A stretch of DNA of 17,240 nt. Origin: Cyanobacteria bacterium UBA11370. GTDB lineage: Bacteria > Cyanobacteriota > Cyanobacteriia > Cyanobacteriales > Coleofasciculaceae. The position numbers were made by a program, and so were the translations under genes. Where the stretch lies: assembly GCA_003486645.1 (NCBI GenBank), contig DNGI01000403.1, forward strand, positions 4,648 through 21,887, read 5' to 3'. The stretch's first letter is position 1. Every line of letters starts with the position of its first letter. Of this stretch, positions 7,329-13,379 are shown piece by piece. Below the pieces are notes generated by a model. It saw only the letters and a program-made list of their open reading frames with translations. It was not told the origin of the DNA and did not search any database.

Positions 7329-10300
7329 CTATTGATCACATTCCCGACTCATAATTAACTCCCCATTCGGTAGCCGATATATTCCCGTGGGTTCGATAAT
7401 CGGATCACCCATTTTCCACCTCCGACGAGTTGTGCTGGTAGGTTGTTGGGGTGTCGGGGACGGTTGGGAAGCCGAAGAAGTTTCTCCCCCATCCTCTTCA
7501 CTAGGAATTCCCCGCACCGTCCCTGTCTCATAACGCATGACATAAGCATCGCCAGGGCGAAATGGGATACCCCCTGTGCCAGTGATAAAGAAGCTACCCC
7601 GTTGGGGTTCATAGCGGCGGGCAATGCAACTAGAAGCAATCAGGCTTTCGGTGTCGATTTGATTATCCGATAAGGGAGTAAGGCTGTTCTGGACAGCGCT
7701 GGTATCGGGTAGGGTGATGACTCCTTCTACAGCACCACTAGCATTGATATCGACTTGGTTATTGTGATCCAGGGTGTCGGGGTCAGTACCTTTGGGTGCG
7801 GGAGAATAAGCAAAACCGAAGAAGATGGGAGTCTTGAAGGTGATATCGCCCCCTCTGCCATCAGCCGCATAAGCGAGGATGTCGCTGTCGTCAAAGGCAA
7901 TAATAGTATTAGCGGTGAGGGTAATATTGCCACCACCTTCTGCACCTTTAGCAACATCAGTTCTGATGTCACTGTCACCAAACAGGCGGATATCAGAAGC
8001 GGTGATAGTAATTGCACCTCCAGCCGATTGAGTCGCCGAGGTTTCAATTGAGCCATTGTTGGCTGTTAGTTGTCCAGTTTTAACTGTTATATTCCCGGCG
8101 GGTGCTGCACCTGTTGATTCGGCAAGTAAACGGGCTTGATTGGTTAGGTTAAACGATTCTGTGGCGTTGATGGTAAGATTACCGCCTACGCCAGATGGGT
8201 TGGGGGAAGCGGTGGATGCTGATATCGTAGCGCCGTCAGTAATAGTTAGCTTTTGGGTATCAATGCGTAGGTTTCCCGCCGCACCATCACCTGTGGTTTC
8301 TACAGAGAGTTGACCATTTCCCCGAATTGTGATACTTTCCGGCGCTGTTACTCTTAAGCTCCCCCCCTGACCACTACCAGAAGTGGCAGCGGAAATTTTG
8401 GCGTTATCTTGAAGGTTAATGGTCAAATCCTGTCCGTTTTCAAAGGGTTGCAGAGTTAATGATCCGGCTGGGGCAACGCCTTGGGTTTCGGCTAATAAGC
8501 CAATTTCTGTGCCTTTGAGGTTGATTTCAGAGGCATTGACATCAATACTACCGCCAAGCCCTCTGCTGGTGGCAGTAGCGCTGGTGGTGATGGAACCATT
8601 ATCAGCGGTTAGCTGTTCGGTGTTAATGGTGACATTCCCAGCTTTGGCTGCACCTGTAGATTGGGCGAGTAAACTCGCTTGATTGCTTAAGTTAAATGAT
8701 TCTGTGGCGTTAATCGTGAGATTACCGCCTACGCCGTCGCGGTTTGGGGAGGAGGTGGAGGCTGATATAGAGGCGCTATCAGAAATATTGAGCCGTTGGG
8801 TGTCAATGGTTAAGTTTCCGGCCGCACCACCGCCTGTAGTTTCCACGGAAAGTTGACCATTACCGCGAAGGGTTACTGCTTCCGGTGCGGTGACAGTTAG
8901 GTTTCCTCCTTTACCACTACCGGAAGTGGAAGCAGAAATTTGAGGATTATCTTCCAGGTTTATAGTTAGGCTTTGCCCGTTGTTATAGGGTTGTAGGGTT
9001 AGTGAACCTGCGGGTGCTGCGCCTTGGGTTTGGGCAAATAAACCACTGGTGTTACCCGATAAGTTGATTTGAGAGGCATTGATATTGACGTTACCTCCTT
9101 GGGCTGAGGTTGTGGCTGTGTTAGCGGCGGTGGCAGAAACTTTGGCTCCTCTGTCAAGGGTGAGAGTCTCTGTGGTGATTTCCACGTCACCTGCGACACC
9201 AGCCCCCGTTGTTTCCACAGACACTTGCGCTTGATCTAAAAGGTTCAACTGTGGGGTGTTAATCTTCACGTCTCCTGCCCTACCAGCGCCTGTAGATTGG
9301 GCAAGTAAACTCGCTTGATTGCTTAAGTTAAAGGATTCTGTAGCATTGATGGTGATATTACCACCAACTCCAGCAGGATTGGTCGAAGAGGTGGAGGCTG
9401 AGATAGTCGCACCGTCAGCAATGGTAAGTCGTTGGGTATCAATTCTCAAGTCTCCCGCCGCACCATCACCTGTGGTTTGAACCGCAAGTTGCCCTTGTCC
9501 CCGAATAGTTATGGCTTCCGGTGCGGTTACTATCAGGTTTCCGCCTTTACCACTGCCAGAAGTAGAGGCAGATACTTGGGATTGGGGTGCTAAGGTTAAG
9601 TTGAGGGTAGATTGATCCTGATAAGGTTTCAGAGTTAAGGTTCCGGCGCGGCTTACTCCTTGAGTTTCTGCAAAAACGCCCACGACTCCGGCTAAATGCA
9701 TATTGGAGGCGTTTAAGGTGATACTACCACCCCCTTCGGTATTGGTGGCGGTATCGGTAGCGGTGGCAGTAATCCGAGCCGTGTCGGAGAGGGTTAAGTT
9801 GGGAGTATTAATAATGATATTTCCAGCTTTGCCACTATTACTGGTTTCCACAGATAGAACCGGGGAAAAATCATCCACACCAAGGCCGAGATTTACGGCG
9901 GTAGGGGCATTGACTGTAATTGTGCCGCTATCGCCACTACCCTTAGTGAAGGCAAAGATTTCTGCTCCCCTGGCAACGGTTAAGGTAGAAGTATCTAGGG
10001 TAATTTTTCCGGCATTTCCACTTCCTGTGGTTGAGGTGGAAAGTTGGGTTTGTTGGATGTCTAAATTTCTGCTGGTAATTTTAATGTTGCCAGCTTTACC
10101 TGCGTCGGCGGTTTCTGTGGAAATAGTGCCTTGTCCCTGAATTTTGATAGTGTTGGGGGCATTAATTTCTATATTCCCCCCGGTTGCTTCGTTAAACGTG
10201 GAATTAGTGGAAGCAGAAATTGAAGTATCCTGTGCCAGGTTAATCGTTAGGTTTTCTCCGTTGGGATGAGATTGAAGGGTAATATTTCCCGCCGCGCCAG

Positions 10301-12719
10301 AACTTTCGGTGGTGGTGGCTATTTCAGCACCGTTTTCCAGGGTTAATTCTGGGGTAGTGAGGGTAATAGTTCCGGCAAATCCTTGATGAGTAGTTCCGGC
10401 AAATAGTCCGCCGCGTTGAGGTTGGTTTTGGTAAGAATATAAACCTTGGAAAGTTATCCCATCTCCAGCATTAATATCGATACTTCCAGCATTTCCGATG
10501 TTACTGGTATTACTAATAATTTGAGTATTATTGAATGTGACTACACCTGGGCTGGTAATCCTAACATTCCCAGCGTTCTTGCTACCATTAGTGTCACTTT
10601 CAATGGAACTATTGTTGAATGTGAGATTACCTGAACTGGTGACGGTGACATCGCCGGATTGTCCTTGACCTCCGACTTGTAATGTTATGGTTTTGCTAGG
10701 AGCAAATGGGTCATTAACTTCCACCCGCTTGCTAGTGAGGATGCGGGTATTAGTAAGGGATAAATCCCCAAACCCATTGATAAAAACTTTTCCAGCTTCA
10801 TTTGAAGAGGATAGGGTCAAGATTTCGAGGTTCTTGATATCTTTTTGAGCTTCTAGGGTCACGTTCCCACCACTTCCTGCTGTTCCTGCCCCTGCCTCAG
10901 AGAGGGCGAAGGAATGCACGAGTGTGTCAGGAGACTTTCCGATAATATTTCCACCTCTAGCGATCAGGGAAATTTCTCCCCCATTTCCCGCATTTCGTTC
11001 GCGAGAGTACGAGAACGAGTAGATAGAATTTGTGGAAATATCACCGCTTGCGGTGAGGGTGATCGCTCCTCCATTCCCAGAACCAGAGTAATGCTCATAA
11101 CCAGAGAAAGAGGCTATAAAATTTGTGGAAATATCGCCACTTGCGGTCATGGTGATTGCTCCTCCATTCCCCTCAAAAGAATAAGAGGCTATCAAATTTG
11201 TGGAAATATCGCCACTTGCGCTGAGGGCAATCGCTCCTCCATTTCCATAACCGGATAAAGAGCGTATCCTATTTGCGGAAATATTACCACTGGCGGTCAG
11301 GGTGATCGCTGCTCCTCCAGAAACATAGGAAGAATCTATATTCTTTATGGAAATATTTCCCCGCAATCCATTCTCTCGATACTGATTTGTTAATAATACT
11401 ATCCCATCCGGCACAGCTATCTGAATATTTCCGTTTACAGTAATATGCCCACTCGTTGCTTGTGCGAAAGTCGGAGGTGAAACCGTGCCAATAATTCTAT
11501 TTGCTGGTAATCCTCCTGAAACTTTACTCCAATCTATGCCTGCTCTTACGTCTAAAGTTGGTTTAGCGCTGCCATTAATTGTGATGGTTGTGCCATCTGA
11601 CAATTCCACATTAGCCAGACTAGCCAGAAATGGGTCAGGGTTATTAGGATTAATCGTATTTGCCGCTGAATCTGTGCGATGAATCCTAACATTCCCTAGC
11701 GTCACACTCCCTCCTGCCAAAATATGCAGTGATGCTCCTGCATAATTTCCCAAACTGACATTCCCCTGAGCTAAAATAATCGGATCATAGGGGCTTTCTA
11801 AATCCCCCAAACTCCCATCTAACTGTTCTATCCGAAAACTTCCCCCCGCAGAATAGTGAGCATCGCCTCCGACAGTATTACTACTTCGTAACACCATATC
11901 TCCCCCAGAAAACAAACCACTCTCTGGATGATTCAGGGCAAAAATATCTACGCTTTGATTTCCCTCAATTAATAGCTGATTTCCCGCCGAGGCAATAAAA
12001 GGATGGGCAATACTATCCCGGATTTTGACAGTATCAGTTGCTTGTAAAGTTAAGTTGCCGCCTGCAAGCAGTTGTCCTTGTAAATCTAGATTAGGCGCTG
12101 CTAGGGTTAAGTCCTGCGGTACGGCTAAATTCCCTAAATTAGTAATCTTCCCCCCCGCCGCCGCTACCGCATTATAAAATAGCGCCCCTGGACTAACTGC
12201 AAGTAAACTACTATTTTGGGGTTGAGTGGCACTAAAATACCCATCCTCTCCTAACTCTATCCGTTCCGCTGTACTCGCTACAAAGGAACCCTGTATATCT
12301 AAACTGGCATTTTCTCCAAATAAAATACCGTTAGGATTGAGTAAAAATAAATTCGCTTCACCTAAAACTCCTAACCTACCCAAAATATGCGACGCATTCC
12401 CCCCGGTAACACGCGAGAGGATATTTTCTATCCCAGTGGGATTAGCAAAATAAACCCCCCTCCCTTCCCCAACATTAAACTCGGTAAAACTGTGGAATAA
12501 ATTAGCGCCTCGAATTGCGCCGCCATCAATTTTGTCACTGAGTATCTCCCGAATCAGCAGATCAGGAGTAACCACAGAACCTTCTGAACCTAGAGTATCA
12601 TCGGGTATAACCTGAGCCAATATTGGCTGATTTATCCCTACTGAAAGTACCCCCACAAACGCCACACTGCTGACAACAAAAGATTGCCAATACCAATTAA
12701 CCGAGTTGATAGTGAGCAT
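7329..12719 (-). CDS. TpsA-type filamentous haemagglutinin (two-partner secretion) beta-solenoid adhesin, 1796 aa
   Basis: The start at 12719 is preceded by GGAGG (12728-12732 on the complement), eight bases away. Residues 1-36 form a signal peptide (hydrophobic SFVVSSVAFVGVLSVG, likely cleavage near ILAQ). Residues ~37-290 form the TPS (filamentous haemagglutinin N-terminal) domain with the hallmark LLNPNGILFG (NPNG at 128-131) and ANPTGIENILSRVTGG. This domain is read by an outer-membrane TpsB pore, which is absent from the window. A long right-handed beta-helix follows, with GGxIxIxA-type coils of about 20 residues, including a 25-31-residue repeat array and three long repeats. The last 99 residues form the tail seen in cyanobacterial members (GSFFITGTGGIPFRPGDA, then a Pro/Ser/Thr-rich linker and GIYRLPNGELIM). 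Only two cysteines exist, Cys1698 and Cys1794. The protein is expected to be secreted or surface-anchored, for adhesion or aggregation. The ligand is unknown. Confidence 0.92.
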   Translation of the reverse strand: MLTINSVNWYWQSFVVSSVAFVGVLSVGINQPILAQVIPDDTLGSEGSVVTPDLLIREILSDKIDGGAIRGANLFHSFTEFNVGEGRGVYFANPTGIENILSRVTGGNASHILGRLGVLGEANLFLLNPNGILFGENASLDIQGSFVASTAERIELGEDGYFSATQPQNSSLLAVSPGALFYNAVAAAGGKITNLGNLAVPQDLTLAAPNLDLQGQLLAGGNLTLQATDTVKIRDSIAHPFIASAGNQLLIEGNQSVDIFALNHPESGLFSGGDMVLRSSNTVGGDAHYSAGGSFRIEQLDGSLGDLESPYDPIILAQGNVSLGNYAGASLHILAGGSVTLGNVRIHRTDSAANTINPNNPDPFLASLANVELSDGTTITINGSAKPTLDVRAGIDWSKVSGGLPANRIIGTVSPPTFAQATSGHITVNGNIQIAVPDGIVLLTNQYRENGLRGNISIKNIDSSYVSGGAAITLTASGNISANRIRSLSGYGNGGAIALSASGDISTNLIASYSFEGNGGAITMTASGDISTNFIASFSGYEHYSGSGNGGAITLTASGDISTNSIYSFSYSRERNAGNGGEISLIARGGNIIGKSPDTLVHSFALSEAGAGTAGSGGNVTLEAQKDIKNLEILTLSSSNEAGKVFINGFGDLSLTNTRILTSKRVEVNDPFAPSKTITLQVGGQGQSGDVTVTSSGNLTFNNSSIESDTNGSKNAGNVRITSPGVVTFNNTQIISNTSNIGNAGSIDINAGDGITFQGLYSYQNQPQRGGLFAGTTHQGFAGTITLTTPELTLENGAEIATTTESSGAAGNITLQSHPNGENLTINLAQDTSISASTNSTFNEATGGNIEINAPNTIKIQGQGTISTETADAGKAGNIKITSRNLDIQQTQLSTSTTGSGNAGKITLDTSTLTVARGAEIFAFTKGSGDSGTITVNAPTAVNLGLGVDDFSPVLSVETSNSGKAGNIIINTPNLTLSDTARITATATDTATNTEGGGSITLNASNMHLAGVVGVFAETQGVSRAGTLTLKPYQDQSTLNLTLAPQSQVSASTSGSGKGGNLIVTAPEAITIRGQGQLAVQTTGDGAAGDLRIDTQRLTIADGATISASTSSTNPAGVGGNITINATESFNLSNQASLLAQSTGAGRAGDVKINTPQLNLLDQAQVSVETTGAGVAGDVEITTETLTLDRGAKVSATAANTATTSAQGGNVNINASQINLSGNTSGLFAQTQGAAPAGSLTLQPYNNGQSLTINLEDNPQISASTSGSGKGGNLTVTAPEAVTLRGNGQLSVETTGGGAAGNLTIDTQRLNISDSASISASTSSPNRDGVGGNLTINATESFNLSNQASLLAQSTGAAKAGNVTINTEQLTADNGSITTSATATSRGLGGSIDVNASEINLKGTEIGLLAETQGVAPAGSLTLQPFENGQDLTINLQDNAKISAATSGSGQGGSLRVTAPESITIRGNGQLSVETTGDGAAGNLRIDTQKLTITDGATISASTASPNPSGVGGNLTINATESFNLTNQARLLAESTGAAPAGNITVKTGQLTANNGSIETSATQSAGGAITITASDIRLFGDSDIRTDVAKGAEGGGNITLTANTIIAFDDSDILAYAADGRGGDITFKTPIFFGFAYSPAPKGTDPDTLDHNNQVDINASGAVEGVITLPDTSAVQNSLTPLSDNQIDTESLIASSCIARRYEPQRGSFFITGTGGIPFRPGDAYVMRYETGTVRGIPSEEDGGETSSASQPSPTPQQPTSTTRRRWKMGDPIIEPTGIYRLPNGELIMSRECDQ
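8030..9650 (-). repeat. Three long intragenic repeats (A, B, C) in the haemagglutinin
   Basis: Reading down the - strand, units begin at 9650 (RAGTLTLKPY), 9014 (PAGSLTLQPYNNGQ) and 8471 (PAGSLTLQPFENGQ). Spacings are 636 bp (212 residues) and 543 bp (181 residues). Each unit runs through SASTSGSGKGG, VTAPEA, GQLSVETTG, IDTQRL, ASTSSPN and INATESFNLSNQASLLAQSTG. Unit A has an extra two-coil insertion of about 30 residues compared with B. Unit C diverges after ~160 residues. The right-hand boundary near 8030 is approximate. Confidence 0.8.
10980..11330 (-). repeat. Short intragenic repeats coding GGAITLTASGDISTN units
   Basis: Four to five units of GNGGAITLTASGDISTNxI are separated by variable Ser/Tyr-rich loops (for example ASYSFE and ASFSGYEHYSGS). 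On the + strand the core GTGGAAATATCNCC begins at 11032, 11125 and 11200, and a variant begins at 11275, giving spacings of 93, 75 and 75 bp. The core is nearly constant in DNA as well as protein, while the loops vary in length and sequence. Confidence 0.8.
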
Positions 12720-12972
12720 CGGAAAAGCCTCCGAGAGCGAGTCAGGTATTTGATTGAATCAAAGGGAATGGAGAATGAACTATTGATGTTTTTCCTTGAA
12801 CATATATCACTTTATAAAAAAGTAACTTATGAGCTAATGCCTATAAGTGTAAACTTGATTGCCCAAGTTGGATCGCCCCGTGGCACGATTAGGTTATTGC
12901 TTTTGCAGAAAACTACAAGCCGACACCTGCCCAATAAATATAGCAAGTTTATTTGATTCGTGAACAAGGGAA

Positions 12973-12999
12973 GACAAGGAGGACAAGGAGGACAAGGGG
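12973..12999. repeat. Tandem 9-mer GACAAGGAG x3
   Basis: GACAAGGAG occurs at 12973-12981 and 12982-12990, and GACAAGGGG at 12991-12999. The purine-rich array is noncoding and resembles simple tandem arrays found between cyanobacterial genes. Confidence 0.8.
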
Positions 13000-13025
13000 A
13001 AAGTGTTTTATAAATCATTTAAAAT

Positions 13026-13037
13026 TGCTATATAGCA
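13026..13037. repeat. Perfect 12-bp palindrome TGCTATATAGCA
   Basis: A fully self-complementary 12-mer lies in the divergent intergenic region. GCTATAT recurs at 13128-13134, next to the third palindrome. It could be part of an intergenic repeat element or a dimeric regulator site; nothing else in the sequence favours one. Confidence 0.5.
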
Positions 13038-13068
13038 GTAGACACATCGATTAGGGCAAAGTATTCTT

Positions 13069-13097
13069 GTAGAGACGTTTCGGCGGAACGTCTCTAC
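13069..13097. repeat. Hairpin repeat GTAGAGACGTT...AACGTCTCTAC
   Basis: Perfect 11-bp arms (13069-13079 and 13087-13097) flank the 7-nt loop TCGGCGG. From memory, hairpins with these arms are widespread intergenic repeats in filamentous cyanobacteria, with variable loops. It would form a strong stem-loop in either transcript strand. Confidence 0.75.
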
Positions 13098-13112
13098 TAA
13101 ATTATGTATCCT

Positions 13113-13127
13113 AACCGCCTCGCGGTT
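13113..13127. repeat. Hairpin AACCGC-CTC-GCGGTT
   Basis: Six-bp perfect arms flank a 3-nt loop, 15 bp after the preceding hairpin. It is one of three dyads packed into about 100 bp and is probably part of the same repeat-rich patch. Confidence 0.55.
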
Positions 13128-13173
13128 GCTATATTAGAGGGATAAAATTACTGTGATTCAAGATTTGGCAGCT

Positions 13174-13201
13174 TTGACATCAGCCGTAAGGAAGATATCA
13201 A
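13174..13201 (+). promoter_or_regulatory. Possible sigma70-type promoter upstream of the CHAT protease gene
   Basis: A consensus TTGACA (13174-13179) is followed after 16 bp by TATCAA (13196-13201), a 4/6 match to the -10 box. A better TATAAT at 13223-13228 has no matching -35. Either would leave a leader of about 150-180 nt before the ATG at 13380. This is inference from hexamers only. Confidence 0.25.
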
Positions 13202-13379
13202 TACTTACAAAATATCGAAATATATAATTTTACAAAAAGTATATAAACTAAGATAGTTAGCAACAAAAATTAACCAAGCTGCTCAAAACATAAAGGAGCT
13301 ACAATTATACTAAAATAAAGGCTTTCCTAAGAACTTCCCTTGCCTAAAGCTTACCGTACTCTACCACGGCAATCCCCTG

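Larger units (their letters stand above)
12720..13379. other. 660-bp divergent intergenic region with no credible gene
   Basis: This gap separates the start of the haemagglutinin gene (- strand) from that of the CHAT protease gene (+ strand), so both promoters should lie here. It is AT-rich and holds a triplicated 9-mer, three palindromes and a possible promoter. It also has a good AGGAG at 13294-13298 that no nearby ATG uses; the open frame of the CHAT gene is stopped at 13311. Short open frames here have no recognisable protein character. Confidence 0.7.

Noticed and set aside
10980..11330. CRISPR-like array (constant core with variable spacers)
   Set aside because: Cores are in frame within a beta-solenoid gene, spacings of 75-93 bp vary with codons, and the loops code for Ser/Tyr-rich turns; no cas gene is present.
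12684..12956. 90-codon open frame on the + strand in the divergent region
   Set aside because: It overlaps the start of the haemagglutinin gene, has no family-like features and runs through repeat-rich noncoding sequence.
12827..13018. 63-codon open frame on the - strand upstream of the haemagglutinin
   Set aside because: Its N-terminus is just the translated 9-mer tandem repeat (Pro-Cys-Pro-Pro), and there is no ribosome binding site or recognisable domain.
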